A stretch of 64,000 nucleotides of DNA from CAAGNP01 sp045603545. Lineage in GTDB: Bacteria; Bacteroidota; Bacteroidia; Bacteroidales; UBA932. The notes under the pieces were generated by a model, which made no database searches, had not been told where the DNA came from, and saw only the letters and a list, made by a program, of their open reading frames with translations. The stretch is taken from positions 1 through 64,000 of the forward strand of contig JAZUMG010000030.1 of NCBI GenBank assembly GCA_045603545.1, written 5' to 3'. Position numbers and translations under genes: made by a program. Below, in pieces: positions 7,765 through 17,311 of the stretch. Position 1 is the stretch's first letter. The number at the start of each line of letters is the position of its first letter.

Positions 7765-10128
7765 ATGAAAAAATACATTCTGATATTGGCCTTAATGGTA
7801 GCATCGGCTACATCCTCTTTCGGACAGAATAGGGGAGAACGTCCTACAATAGGTCTTGTTCTGGCCGGAGGCGGTGCCAAAGGTGCTGCCCATATCGGAG
7901 TTATCAAGCTTATAGAAGAGGTGGGGATCCCCATTGATTATGTGGCTGGTACCAGTATGGGCTCGATAATCGGCGGAATGTATGCTCTGGGCTACTCTTC
8001 TGCAGAGATGGACAGTATAATAAGCAATATGGACTGGTCTTTCTATATGAGCAATAAAGTCGATAGAAGGGAGGTCTCATATGAGCACAAGTCTATGGAT
8101 TCGAGGTATCTGATAGACATACCGTTTGATATTCCAAAAAAGATCAATGACCGTCTCATAAAAGGGATGACAGAAGAGAACCTGGAAGATGTCACAGTGA
8201 TAGGTCAGAAGTCATTTGTGAACTCTCTTCCGGGGGGATATATAAACGGCAACAATATTTTCAATATGCTCAACAGCCTGGCTGTGGGGTATCAGGACTC
8301 CATCAATTTCAATAACCTCCCGATACCATATGCTTGTGTGTCGGTAAATGCCATGGACGGTTCCCAAAAAATCCACAGGGATGGTTCTCTCCCTATGGCC
8401 ATGAGGGCAAGTATGGCGATTCCTGGGGTATTTACCCCTGTGCATGTGGGGAACGAGGTTCTGGTGGATGGAGGTATGCTGAATAATTTTCCTGTAGATG
8501 TGTGCAAGGCGATGGGTGCGGATATCATTATAGGGGTCAACTTGTCTGGAGGGCTCTCTTCTGATAAGGATAAGATCAGTGCTCTGCCAGGTCTGCTGGG
8601 ACAGCTTTTTGGAATAATTACAGGAAATCAGGTGCAGGCTCACGCCCAGATGTGCAATATATACCTTAACCCTAATCTCAAAGAGGGGGGATATGGTACT
8701 TTGAGCTTCGACAAGAAGAGCATTAAGGAGATAATGGAGATCGGATACAATACTGCGGCGGCCAAAAGGGATGAATTTGTCGCTTTGAGGGGGGAACTGG
8801 AGACTTATGGAGTGGATCTCTCACAAAAGTACCATAATAAAAAAGCTGTAAATCTTCTTGAAGAGGAGATTGCTGTTACAGAAGTGGTGTGGACGGGAAT
8901 CAGGGAAGAGGATATACCCTGGATGGTCCGCAAATCGAGACTTGATATCTCAAAACCTTTGAAAAAGAGTGATATAGATAAAGCGGTCTCGTTTTTCTAT
9001 GGTACTAAGGCTTTTTCAAATATTACATATTATGTAAGGAAATCAAATGAGGACGATTCGGGGTATCAGCTCGAGTTTGTCTTCAAACTCAATGAGCCGA
9101 ACAGTTTTAAACTCGGTTTCCGCTTTGACTCATATGAGACGGCAGCATTAGGATTCAGATTTGCCCTGAATGAACATAAACTAAGAGGATTCAAGGCGAG
9201 CCTCACTACAAAATTAAGTTACAATCCATGGATAAAAGTGGCGGCGTCGTATGCTGCCGGGGTGTGGCCGAATATCAATATCGAGTACTACCTTAAGGAG
9301 AATGAGATGGATATAAATGAGATGGGTAGTAGTCTGGTGAATATCAGAAGCAGCAGACAGGATGTGAGGGTTTATCTGTCCCAGTTCTATTCCAAGAATA
9401 TAGGTGTAGGGGGGGGACTTGACTTCCAGATGTATAGGACACCTAAATTTATCTCTCTCGACAATAAGAATCAAGTCTCTTTTGCCCCGGTAAATACATT
9501 GGGGGCGTATGCTTATTTTGACTATGATACCAGGGACAGGGATCTGTTTACAAACAGAGGTGTCGATCTTCATATGCATGGCGTATGGAACTTCTACCAG
9601 TTTGGGAACAGTGTAATAGACTTCAACCAGCCAAAGAAGCTGAAACTGGGTCAGGCTTACGGCAGTATTGTCTCTTATATCCCTGTGGGCAAAAGATTCA
9701 ATATAATTCCTCAGTTATATGCAGGTGTGGTTTTTGCCAAGGATGCCTATTACTATGGGGACCGTCCCATATATGACTATTTTGCAAACTTCATCGGAGG
9801 CGGGCAGATGCAGGGTAGACATTTCGATCAGGAACTCCCGTTTGTGGGGATAAACAAGGTAGAGTATGCATATAATAATGTGACGATTCTGAGACTCGAT
9901 ATAAGGTATAATGTTTTCGAAAAATTCTACTTGACTGCGATGTCAAACTATCTCCATGATGCAGATGAGATAAGGAATTTCTTCAAAGCGGAGCATACTG
10001 ACAATATATGGGGTTTTGGATTGCAATCCGGATATGACAGTGCGATAGGACCTGTCTCGTTGGATCTCCATTGGGCCAGCCATACAAAAAAAGTAGGTGC
10101 ATATTTGAATATAGGCTATTATTTTTAG
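7765..10128 (+). CDS. Patatin-like phospholipase with Omp85-type barrel
   Basis: Signal peptide (1-20, ending FGQ), patatin domain (about 26-300), a single POTRA-like segment (about 355-440) and a C-terminal 16-strand-type beta-barrel (about 440-787) ending in aromatic YYF. The catalytic dyad is intact: oxyanion loop GGGAKG at 35-40, nucleophile Ser64 in GTSMG (62-66), and Asp235 in DGG. The order patatin-POTRA-barrel is that of type Vd autotransporters (PlpD family), so a lipase displayed at or released from the outer membrane is expected. As in rlmN, GTG stands just before the ATG. It sits between rlmN and recX, probably only by operon convenience. Confidence 0.9.
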   Translation: MKKYILILALMVASATSSFGQNRGERPTIGLVLAGGGAKGAAHIGVIKLIEEVGIPIDYVAGTSMGSIIGGMYALGYSSAEMDSIISNMDWSFYMSNKVDRREVSYEHKSMDSRYLIDIPFDIPKKINDRLIKGMTEENLEDVTVIGQKSFVNSLPGGYINGNNIFNMLNSLAVGYQDSINFNNLPIPYACVSVNAMDGSQKIHRDGSLPMAMRASMAIPGVFTPVHVGNEVLVDGGMLNNFPVDVCKAMGADIIIGVNLSGGLSSDKDKISALPGLLGQLFGIITGNQVQAHAQMCNIYLNPNLKEGGYGTLSFDKKSIKEIMEIGYNTAAAKRDEFVALRGELETYGVDLSQKYHNKKAVNLLEEEIAVTEVVWTGIREEDIPWMVRKSRLDISKPLKKSDIDKAVSFFYGTKAFSNITYYVRKSNEDDSGYQLEFVFKLNEPNSFKLGFRFDSYETAALGFRFALNEHKLRGFKASLTTKLSYNPWIKVAASYAAGVWPNINIEYYLKENEMDINEMGSSLVNIRSSRQDVRVYLSQFYSKNIGVGGGLDFQMYRTPKFISLDNKNQVSFAPVNTLGAYAYFDYDTRDRDLFTNRGVDLHMHGVWNFYQFGNSVIDFNQPKKLKLGQAYGSIVSYIPVGKRFNIIPQLYAGVVFAKDAYYYGDRPIYDYFANFIGGGQMQGRHFDQELPFVGINKVEYAYNNVTILRLDIRYNVFEKFYLTAMSNYLHDADEIRNFFKAEHTDNIWGFGLQSGYDSAIGPVSLDLHWASHTKKVGAYLNIGYYF

Positions 10129-10131
10129 AGG

Positions 10132-10614
10132 ATGAAAGCAGAGGAAGACAATAAAAAAATCGCGATGGCCAAGATGGAGGCTATATGCTCCCGAAGGGAG
10201 TATTGCTGTGCAGATATAAGGGAAAAACTCAGGCGGTATCTGTTGTCGGAGGAGGTTGTAGACGGTATCATATCATCCCTGCAGCGCAATAAGTATCTGG
10301 ATGATTCGAGATATGCTGCTGCGTTTGCCAGAGACAAGGCTTCATTGGCAGGTTGGGGTGCGAGAAAGATAGAGTTTGCTTTGAGGAGGAAAGGGGTGTC
10401 ATCAGAGGTTATAAGGGAGGCTCTATGTGATATGGATCAGGAAAAGGTTTCGGAGAGGATGCAGGAGGTGGTACTCAGAAAATGGCGTTCCCTTTCGAAT
10501 GAGGATGATCTTGAGAAGAGGAGAATTAAAACGATTAAATTTGCTTTGGGTAGGGGGTACTCTTTTGAGGAGGTCTCCTCTTTTGTCCAAGGATTGAAAA
10601 ATAGCAAGGTATGA
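10132..10614 (+). CDS. recX: RecA regulator RecX
   Basis: A 160-residue, charged, all-helical protein with tandem three-helix repeats typical of RecX (YLDDSRYAAAFARDK, GARKIEFALRRKG). RecX caps or disassembles RecA filaments. It begins 3 nt after the patatin gene and its TGA overlaps the prfB ATG as ATGA, indicating translational coupling. Its place in the recA run fits its role. The N terminus (MKAEEDNKKIAMAK) is a little variable, so a later start is possible. Confidence 0.9.
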   Translation: MKAEEDNKKIAMAKMEAICSRREYCCADIREKLRRYLLSEEVVDGIISSLQRNKYLDDSRYAAAFARDKASLAGWGARKIEFALRRKGVSSEVIREALCDMDQEKVSERMQEVVLRKWRSLSNEDDLEKRRIKTIKFALGRGYSFEEVSSFVQGLKNSKV

Positions 10615-11691
10615 TTACATTAGAGCAAATTAAAGATTTGCATCAGCGTCTGGATACGCTGGGGAGGTGTCTTTGACATCGATTCGAAGAGGGTCGAGGT
10701 AGAGGCCGCACAGGAGAAAACCACTGCCGCAGGGTTCTGGGATGACCCCAAAGGGGCAGAGAAGTTCTTGAAAGGGCTGTCAGCATTGAAATATTGGGTT
10801 ACTTCCTATGATGATATAGCATCAATGTACTCTGATTTGGAGGTCCTCCTCGATTTTGCCAAGGATGATCCGAGTGTAGAGGGTGATGTCGATTCGCAGT
10901 ATGCATTGCTTCTCTCCAAAGTGGAGGATCTTGAAGCACGCAATATGCTTGGTGAGGAGGGTGACAATCTGGGTGCTATCCTCAAAATCAATTCCGGAGC
11001 AGGTGGAACAGAGTCAAATGACTGGTCATCAATGCTTATGAGGATGTATATGCGTTGGGGTGAGAGAAATGGTTACAAGGTGAGTGTGGCAGATGTGGTG
11101 GAGGGAGATGAGGCCGGTATAAAATCTGTGACACTGGAGTTTGACGGAGAGTTTGCTTTCGGCTACCTTAAGGCGGAGAGCGGTGTGCACCGTCTGGTCC
11201 GTATCTCTCCATTCAATGCACAGGGTAAAAGGCAGACCACATTCTCTTCAGTATTTGTATATCCACTGGTAGATGATACCATAGAGATAGAGATCAATCC
11301 GGGGGATCTTGAGTGGGACACTTACCGCTCTTCCGGTGCAGGTGGACAGAATGTTAACAAGGTGGAGACGGGTGTCCGTGTAAGGCATATCCCGACAGGT
11401 ATAGTGGTAGAGAATACCGAGACCCGTTCACAGCTTGACAACAGGCAGAACGCACTCCGTATCCTCAAATCGCACCTGTATGACCTGGAACTCAAGAAGA
11501 GACAGGAGAAGCAGGCTGAACTTGAGGGCCAGAAGAAGAAAATCGAGTGGGGTTCGCAGATCAGAAGCTATGTCCTCCACCCATATAAGATGGTGAAGGA
11601 CCTCCGTACAGGATATGAAACATCAGATACACAGGGTGTCCTGGACGGAGATTTGAATGCATTTATGAAGACATATCTAATGGAAGGATAA
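10611..11691 (+). CDS. prfB: Peptide chain release factor 2 (programmed +1 frameshift)
   Basis: Terminates translation at UGA and UAA. Translation starts at 10611 and reads 21 codons to an in-frame TGA at 10674-10676; the frameshift site CTT TGA C (10671-10677), with SD-like ggggagg just upstream at 10661-10667, shifts reading +1. The product joins 10611-10673 to 10675-11691, giving 359 residues, the usual RF2 length. SPF (the RF2 stop-codon recognition tripeptide) is in VRISPFNAQ and the peptidyl-hydrolysis GGQ in SGAGGQNVNK. The shift is the known RF2 autoregulation, not a mutation. It ends the recA run. Confidence 0.96.
10661..10677 (+). promoter_or_regulatory. prfB programmed frameshift site
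   Basis: ggggagg (anti-SD-like stimulator), a Cys codon, then the slippery CTT followed by TGA C. When RF2 is scarce, the ribosome slips by +1 from CTT to TTT and continues in the main frame at GAC (10675). Confidence 0.93.
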
Positions 11692-11704
11692 CCATATCTG
11701 AATT

Positions 11705-11787
11705 CCGCGACCAATTTTTGCGAAATTTGGACGCGGCAAGGCAAAAAAAGAGTTCCCGCGTCTGATTTTAGCAAAATTCGGTCGCGG
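11705..11787. repeat. Two inverted 32-nt hairpin units
   Basis: Copy 1 (11705-11736) and copy 2 (11756-11787, inverted) share the outline CCGCG-ac-(T-rich core)-CGCGG and each can fold by itself; together they form a larger imperfect stem. Copy 2 doubles as the fumarase terminator. The paired, inverted layout resembles small intergenic repeat elements. Confidence 0.55.
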
Positions 11788-11792
11788 GAACT
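11743..11792 (-). terminator. Intrinsic terminator of fumarase gene
   Basis: On the minus strand agttcccgcg (11783-11792) pairs with cgcgggaact (11751-11760) around an AT-rich inner stem, and is followed by CTTTTTTT (11743-11750). It lies about 20 nt past the fumarase stop. Confidence 0.85.
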
Positions 11793-11813
11793 GATTTATT
11801 ATATGCGTATGTC

Positions 11814-13433
11814 TTACAGACCGAGCTTCTTGAAGAAGTCGTTGCCTTTGTCATCTACAAGGATGAATGCAGGGAAGTCAACCACGTTGATTTTCCAGAT
11901 AGCCTCCATACCAAGTTCTGGGTACTCTACGCACTCGATGCTCTTGATGTTGTTCTGGGCAAGGATAGCTGCAGGACCACCGATAGAGCCAAGGTAGAAA
12001 CCGCCATATTTGTGGCAAGCGTCAGTTACCTGCTGGCTTCTGTTACCTTTAGCAAGCATAATCATGCTGCCGCCGTGGCTTTGGAACAAGTCCACATAAG
12101 AGTCCATACGACCAGCTGTTGTAGGGCCCATTGAACCACAAGGCATTCCCTCTGGAGTCTTGGCAGGACCAGCATAGTAGATAGGGTGATCTTTTAGGTA
12201 TTGAGGCATCTCCTCACCTCTGTCAAGACGCTCTTTGATCTTAGCGTGAGCGATGTCACGACCTACGATGATAGTACCGTTAAGGCTCAGACGGGTAGAT
12301 ACAGGGTATTTTGAAAGCTCTTTAAGGATCTCTGACATTGGCTGGTCAAGGTTTATCTTGACAGCCTCACCCTCACCTGCATTGCGAAGTTCTTCAGGGA
12401 TCAGACGTGATGGATTGTCATCAAGTCTCTCAATCCAGATACCCTCTTTATTGATTTTGGTCTTGATGTTACGGTCAGCAGAACAGCTTACTCCCATACC
12501 TACAGGGCAGCTTGCACCGTGACGTGGAAGACGGATGATACGAACATCGTGAGCAAAATATTTACCACCGAACTGTGCACCCAAACCGATCTTGTAAGCC
12601 TCTTCAAGTACAAGTTTCTCAAGTTCCACATCACGGAAAGCACGACCGGTCTCGTCACCTGTAGTAGGAAGGTTGTCGTAGTATTTGCAAGATGCAAGTT
12701 TTACGGTAAGAAGGTTTCTCTCTGCAGATGTGCCACCGATTACGAATGCGATGTGATATGGAGGACAAGCTGCAGTACCCAAAGTTTTCATTTTCCCTAC
12801 AAGGAATGGAACAAGGGTCTGAGGGTTAAGGATAGCTTTTGTCTCCTGATAAAGGTATGTTTTGTTGGCTGATCCACCACCTTTTGTTACACATAGGAAG
12901 TGGTATTCATTGCCTTCGCAAGATTCGATGTCGATCTGTGCAGGGAGGTTGCATTTGGTGTTCACCTCGTCATACATATTAAGAGGGGCATTCTGTGAGT
13001 AACGGAGGTTCTCCTCGGTGTAAGTTTTGTAAACGCCAAGTGAAAGTGCCTCTTCGTCACAGTAGCCTGTCCACACCTGCTGACCTTTTTCGCCGTGGAT
13101 AATGGCTGTACCTGTATCCTGGCAGAAAGGGAGTTTGCCTTTGCAAGCCACCTCAGCATTGCGGAGGAATGTAAGAGCTACATATTTGTCGTTTTCTGAA
13201 GCCTCAGGGTCGTTGAGAACTTTGGCCACCATCTCGTTGTGCTCAGGACGGAGCATGAAAGACACATCGCGGAATGCGGTGTTTGCCATCACTGTAAGAC
13301 CCTCTTCAGCCACCTTAAGAATCTCGTGACCTTCAAATTCAGATGTACTTACATATTTCTCTGAACCGGGGATTTTGTAGTATTCAGTCTTGTCTTCGCC
13401 AAGCTGAAACATAGGTGCGTATTTGAAACTCAT
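11814..13433 (-). CDS. fumA: Class I fumarate hydratase (iron-sulfur)
   Basis: Interconverts fumarate and malate in the citric acid cycle or its reductive branch. The 539-residue length and the sequence (PFCQDTG with Cys104, CPPYH near 237, SCPVGMGVSC near 320) mark the oxygen-sensitive 4Fe-4S class I enzyme rather than class II FumC. In an anaerobe it would serve the malate-to-succinate route. A TACCTTTG promoter lies 34 nt upstream, so it is separate from the amidohydrolase gene before it. The symbol follows the E. coli FumA/FumB homologues. Confidence 0.93.
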   Translation of the reverse strand: MSFKYAPMFQLGEDKTEYYKIPGSEKYVSTSEFEGHEILKVAEEGLTVMANTAFRDVSFMLRPEHNEMVAKVLNDPEASENDKYVALTFLRNAEVACKGKLPFCQDTGTAIIHGEKGQQVWTGYCDEEALSLGVYKTYTEENLRYSQNAPLNMYDEVNTKCNLPAQIDIESCEGNEYHFLCVTKGGGSANKTYLYQETKAILNPQTLVPFLVGKMKTLGTAACPPYHIAFVIGGTSAERNLLTVKLASCKYYDNLPTTGDETGRAFRDVELEKLVLEEAYKIGLGAQFGGKYFAHDVRIIRLPRHGASCPVGMGVSCSADRNIKTKINKEGIWIERLDDNPSRLIPEELRNAGEGEAVKINLDQPMSEILKELSKYPVSTRLSLNGTIIVGRDIAHAKIKERLDRGEEMPQYLKDHPIYYAGPAKTPEGMPCGSMGPTTAGRMDSYVDLFQSHGGSMIMLAKGNRSQQVTDACHKYGGFYLGSIGGPAAILAQNNIKSIECVEYPELGMEAIWKINVVDFPAFILVDDKGNDFFKKLGL

Positions 13434-13467
13434 AATGTATATTTTATATGTTTTTTGTCTAATTCCA

Positions 13468-13475
13468 CAAAGGTA
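13468..13475 (-). promoter_or_regulatory. Promoter (-7 element) of fumarase
   Basis: TACCTTTG on the minus strand, 34 nt before the fumarase ATG, inside the short gap after the amidohydrolase gene. Confidence 0.6.
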
Positions 13476-13483
13476 TTAATTTT

Positions 13484-15151
13484 TTAGATAACTGTACCAG
13501 CAAGTTCTCCGGTGTGTGCGCCGTTCTTGATGGTCCATACGCCATTTACGAATACATGTTCGATGCCGGCATTGAACTTATGGGGCTCTACGAAACTTGA
13601 AAGGTCGATGATGGTCTCAGGGTTGAATACCACGATATCGGCTGCGTAGTTGGGGACGAGGAGACCTCTGTCTTTAAGGTGAAGTCTCGATGCAGGGAGT
13701 GCTGTGGCCTTATAAACTGCAGTGGAAAGGTCGCAGATCTTGTCCTCTCGTACATATTTGCCGAAGAATCGGGTGAATGAGCCATATGAGCGTGGGTGTG
13801 GCATTGTCTCGCCAAGTGGGCCCTCAGGTGAGTAGACACTGCCGTCTGAAGCCGGCATTCCGAGAGGATGTGAGAGGAAGAGTCTTACATTGTCCTCGTG
13901 CATTGCGAAGCCGATGATATCAGGGTACAGTTTTTCGTCGATGAGCATTTTGCGGACAAATGGCCAAGGCTCCATGCCGGTCATCTCACAGCACTCTACA
14001 AGGTTTTTACCGATGAACTGCTTGTTCTCCGGGAGCTGGAAGCCCACTACCACTACGTTTTGGGGACCACCGAGCCTCTTGAAGCGTGATTCTGCATATC
14101 TTCCGATCTCTGCAGCTTTCTTCTCGTCGATAAGGCGGGCAAGAACCTCTTCATTGGATCCCTGACGGTCAGCAAGGGGGATGAAGGAGTTAAGTCCGGT
14201 AGAGAATGCGATATAAGGGTAGCGGTCAAATGCTACATCAATACTCTCAGCACGTGCCTCCTCGATGAGTTTCAGCATTGCAGGACCTTTGTGCCAGTTG
14301 TTTGCATTCTGTGCTTTGAGGTGGGAGATCTGGAGACGTACGCCAGATTTGCGTGCAATGGCAATAGCCTCTTTGATTGATTGCTCCACGCGGTCATCTT
14401 CGTTGCGCATGTGGATGGCGAAAAGACCGTCTTTGGCTGCCACCACTTTACAGAGCTCTACAAGTTCCTCATCGGTAGCGTATGAGCCAGGTGCGTATTC
14501 CAGACCGCAGCTCAGACCTATACAGCCGGCATCCATCTCATCAGCAAGGATCCCTTTCATCTTGTCCAGTTGTGCAGCAGTTGCTGCTACAGCATTGTCA
14601 CCGACCACAGCGGAGCGGAGCTGCCCCTGACCTGTGTATGAACCGTAGTTGATGCCTATTTTATTTTTGCGGAGTGCGTCATAGAAGCCGTCAACATCTT
14701 GCCAGAATGGATATCCGTGGCGGATGGTGTCCTTCTTGGTTTTGAAATATGCATCTGAGTATGGGAATGGAGAATCTCCACAGTTGCCACCTATGTCGGT
14801 GGTGACACCCTGGAAGATACGGCTGTCACCTTTAGGTGCTACAAGCAGGTTGGTGTCGGTATGGGAGTGGATATCCACGAATCCTGGAGATACGGCCAGG
14901 CCGTGTACGTCCAGAATGTTGTCGGCGTAGTTTCCAAGGTTTCCGATAGCGGCTATCTTGCCGTTTTTGATCCCGACATCACCGATGATGGGTGCTTTGC
15001 CGTCCCCGGTATAGACTGTGCCGTTTTTTATAATTGTATCAAACGGGTTGTTTGTGCGGACTTTAGTCCCACCATAAAAACCTATTCCAAATGCTCCGGC
15101 AGCAATGGCTCCGGTCTTCAGGAATGATCTTCTTGAAATTTTTTCAGCCAT
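13484..15151 (-). CDS. Tat-exported D-aminoacylase-family amidohydrolase
   Basis: The 555-residue protein opens with a textbook twin-arginine signal (SRRSFLK at 6-12, then a Gly/Ala-rich hydrophobic stretch to about 28). The rest is an amidohydrolase of the N-acyl-D-amino-acid deacylase type: metal-binding HSHTD in FVDIHSHTD, a later IHMRNED and ISHLKAQ region, and the C-terminal composite sandwich (PNYAADIVVFNPE). The likely reaction is removal of an acyl group from D-amino acids, perhaps from peptidoglycan-derived material, outside the cytoplasm. Substrate is not determined. It starts 4 nt after apbE and shares its promoter. Confidence 0.87.
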   Translation of the reverse strand: MAEKISRRSFLKTGAIAAGAFGIGFYGGTKVRTNNPFDTIIKNGTVYTGDGKAPIIGDVGIKNGKIAAIGNLGNYADNILDVHGLAVSPGFVDIHSHTDTNLLVAPKGDSRIFQGVTTDIGGNCGDSPFPYSDAYFKTKKDTIRHGYPFWQDVDGFYDALRKNKIGINYGSYTGQGQLRSAVVGDNAVAATAAQLDKMKGILADEMDAGCIGLSCGLEYAPGSYATDEELVELCKVVAAKDGLFAIHMRNEDDRVEQSIKEAIAIARKSGVRLQISHLKAQNANNWHKGPAMLKLIEEARAESIDVAFDRYPYIAFSTGLNSFIPLADRQGSNEEVLARLIDEKKAAEIGRYAESRFKRLGGPQNVVVVGFQLPENKQFIGKNLVECCEMTGMEPWPFVRKMLIDEKLYPDIIGFAMHEDNVRLFLSHPLGMPASDGSVYSPEGPLGETMPHPRSYGSFTRFFGKYVREDKICDLSTAVYKATALPASRLHLKDRGLLVPNYAADIVVFNPETIIDLSSFVEPHKFNAGIEHVFVNGVWTIKNGAHTGELAGTVI

Positions 15152-15155
15152 ATCT

Positions 15156-16184
15156 TTATTGTTTTACTAATTGTGATTTCAGATTTTCGGTGTAGTATGT
15201 CTCCATCCCTCCATCAGCAGTCCCATATATGAGATACCCTTTGAGATCAGGTCGAGATGCAAGGAATGACTGTGCCTCTTCCAGACCGATTACCATACAG
15301 TAGGTGGCATATGCGTCAGCAAGTGTGGCATTAGGTGCAATGATGGTGGCACTCAGGAGATTGTGCTTGACGGGATATCCGCTTACAGGGTCAATGGTGT
15401 GTGAGAACTTCTGCCCCTGTTCGATGAAGAATTTGCGGTAATTGCCGGAGGTGACAATCCCGGCATCGGAAACCTCTATGACCCCGGTAAGGCTTTTACC
15501 AGCCTCCATGTTGCCATCCTCAGGTGTATCCACCCCTATTTTCCATAGATTTCCGGATGGGTTCATCCCGCGGCAGTAGATCTCCATTCCCACCTCCACA
15601 AGGTAGTTGCAAAGCCCGAGCCTGTCAAGTTCTGCTGCCACTATATCGCACGAATAGCCCTGGGCAATGGCATTGAAATTGATTTTGAAGCGTGGATCAC
15701 TCTTGATAAGTCTCCCCTCAGAGAGATATGCTTTCTCCATCCCCACAAATTGCTTTATGCTGTCAATTTTATATTGGGTAACCTCCTCCCTGTTCTTGAA
15801 TCCGAATCCCCATATGTCGAACAGTGGGGCGGCAGAAGGGTCAAATTTCCCATCAGTTTCGAGGTAAATCTCCGATGATGTTCTGTACATATCCTCAAAC
15901 AGATGGTCGATGGAGTCGCTCTCGTTGCTGTTGATTTTTGAGATTATGGAGCCCTTGTTGTATCCTGAGAGCGATTTGTCTATTGACAGAAGGGCATTGT
16001 CCACAAGCTTTTTGAGTGAATCCGGGGAGATTCGTGTCCTGTGCCCTGAGGTGTCGAGGGGTGAATATGTGACAGTGTATGTGCCCCCCTGGGCATATCC
16101 CGAGAATCTGTAATAGCTGTTTTGTCCCCGGCATCCGGTAAGAATCAGTAACAGAGTGAAGATATGTACTATATGCTTCTTCAT
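15156..16184 (-). CDS. apbE: FAD:protein FMN transferase (ApbE)
   Basis: Attaches FMN covalently to Thr/Ser of exported flavoproteins such as NqrB, NqrC and RnfG subunits. The 342-residue protein is a lipoprotein (LILTGC, Cys18). It shows the ApbE core: GGTYTVTY near the N terminus, GYSCDIVA, a G-rich central region, and the FSHTIDPVSGYPV motif that holds the metal and FAD. First gene of an apparent two-gene operon with the amidohydrolase; no Rnf or Nqr genes are in the window. Divergent from the FISUMP lipoprotein gene. Confidence 0.93.
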   Translation of the reverse strand: MKKHIVHIFTLLLILTGCRGQNSYYRFSGYAQGGTYTVTYSPLDTSGHRTRISPDSLKKLVDNALLSIDKSLSGYNKGSIISKINSNESDSIDHLFEDMYRTSSEIYLETDGKFDPSAAPLFDIWGFGFKNREEVTQYKIDSIKQFVGMEKAYLSEGRLIKSDPRFKINFNAIAQGYSCDIVAAELDRLGLCNYLVEVGMEIYCRGMNPSGNLWKIGVDTPEDGNMEAGKSLTGVIEVSDAGIVTSGNYRKFFIEQGQKFSHTIDPVSGYPVKHNLLSATIIAPNATLADAYATYCMVIGLEEAQSFLASRPDLKGYLIYGTADGGMETYYTENLKSQLVKQ

Positions 16185-16214
16185 TTTTTTAATTCAGGTG
16201 GCACGATTTTAGTA

Positions 16215-16222
16215 CAAATTTA
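16215..16222 (-). promoter_or_regulatory. Promoter (-7 element) of apbE operon
   Basis: TAAATTTG on the minus strand, 30 nt before the apbE ATG. A plus-strand near match CATCTTTG (16235-16242) could serve the divergent gene at 16265. Confidence 0.6.
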
Positions 16223-16264
16223 GAAAAAAATGTTCATCTTTGTAAGATTAATGGAAAATGTAAA

Positions 16265-17287
16265 ATGAGGAATAAATATTTATTTTCGATCTTGGCTGTG
16301 GCGCTGACTTTTTTTATCCTGTCATCGTGCAAGAAAAAGGAGGAGGAGAAGGACTATATGATGGGCTCCGTGACTTTTGAATTCCCTGAGTACTGTCTCG
16401 TGGGTGCCAGGATAGATGCATATTGCACAGGCATTACAGAGCCTGCGGATGTTGAGTATTTTTGGATATCATCCTCTTTGTTGGGTCAGGATACAGTTTT
16501 TTCACAGCAGATTACTTTTGAAATTCCAGATTCTGCAGCTTCATATATCGTGACAGCATATGCCAGAAAAGATGGCTATTACTCAAGTACAAGATCGGCT
16601 ACCATTACAGCGATTGACCCGGATGTCAATTCCGGTTCAGTGTCCGGGCTCAAACCTTCGGAACTTACATTTACCGATGAACGTGACGGGGCGGTGTACC
16701 AATATGTAAAGATTGGAAATCTTGACTGGATGTCGGAAAATCTTGAATATGCAGGTGGCGCAGATGGGAAAATCGGCACAGCCTATTTCGGTGAGGATGT
16801 GTTGAGGCAGGTGTTCGGTTCACTCTATTCGTGGAATGATGCTACAGGTGGAGTTGCCGGAACCGGACTCGGAGGAGGTCCTCAGGGTGTTTGCCCTCCA
16901 GGTTGGAGTGTCCCTACAGCTGAAGATTGGGAAGATCTGGCCTTGGCTGCTTGTGGTGAGGCTTTGAATTTCAATTCTACCTGGGAAGGTATGGCTGCCC
17001 ATTTGGCTGTGGATGCCTATTTCAATGAATCCAGAATGTGGCCATATGCACCCAAGTTCCCCAAGAGCAATACTTTAGGATGGAATGCCATCCCATGTGG
17101 ACACTCTACAGACAGATATACAAGATTCAGACACCTGATGCAGTACGGAATGTGGTGGAGCAGTGCTGAAATTGATGGAAAAGGTGCCTACAAGTACATA
17201 TATTACAATACCTCGACAGTCCCTGCCCACGCTATAGACAAGGATGATTTCGGCGCTTCTGTAAGGTGTGTGCGACTGAGCGAATAA
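16265..17287 (+). CDS. FISUMP-domain lipoprotein
   Basis: A 340-residue lipoprotein (LSSC, Cys22, then a charged KKKEEEKD segment). Residues about 30-120 look like an Ig/PKD-like beta domain. Residues about 138-339 match the Fibrobacter succinogenes major paralogous (FISUMP) domain: VKIGNLDWMSENLEY, then GVCPPGWSVPTAEDWEDL, and the ending ASVRCVRL. FISUMP proteins are surface or secreted, of unknown function, and related to formylglycine-enzyme-like folds. It lies 24 nt upstream of lemA and may be co-transcribed with it. Confidence 0.85.
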   Translation: MRNKYLFSILAVALTFFILSSCKKKEEEKDYMMGSVTFEFPEYCLVGARIDAYCTGITEPADVEYFWISSSLLGQDTVFSQQITFEIPDSAASYIVTAYARKDGYYSSTRSATITAIDPDVNSGSVSGLKPSELTFTDERDGAVYQYVKIGNLDWMSENLEYAGGADGKIGTAYFGEDVLRQVFGSLYSWNDATGGVAGTGLGGGPQGVCPPGWSVPTAEDWEDLALAACGEALNFNSTWEGMAAHLAVDAYFNESRMWPYAPKFPKSNTLGWNAIPCGHSTDRYTRFRHLMQYGMWWSSAEIDGKGAYKYIYYNTSTVPAHAIDKDDFGASVRCVRLSE

Positions 17288-17311
17288 TGTCTAACCTAAA
17301 AATATACGCGT

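Noticed and set aside
10768..11691. prfB as a truncated or broken gene
   Set aside because: The upstream 21 codons, ggggagg, CTT TGA C and full +1 continuation show the known programmed frameshift.
16198..16212. Possible sigma-54 site (tggcacg)
   Set aside because: The -24-like half is present but no TTGC follows at the right spacing.
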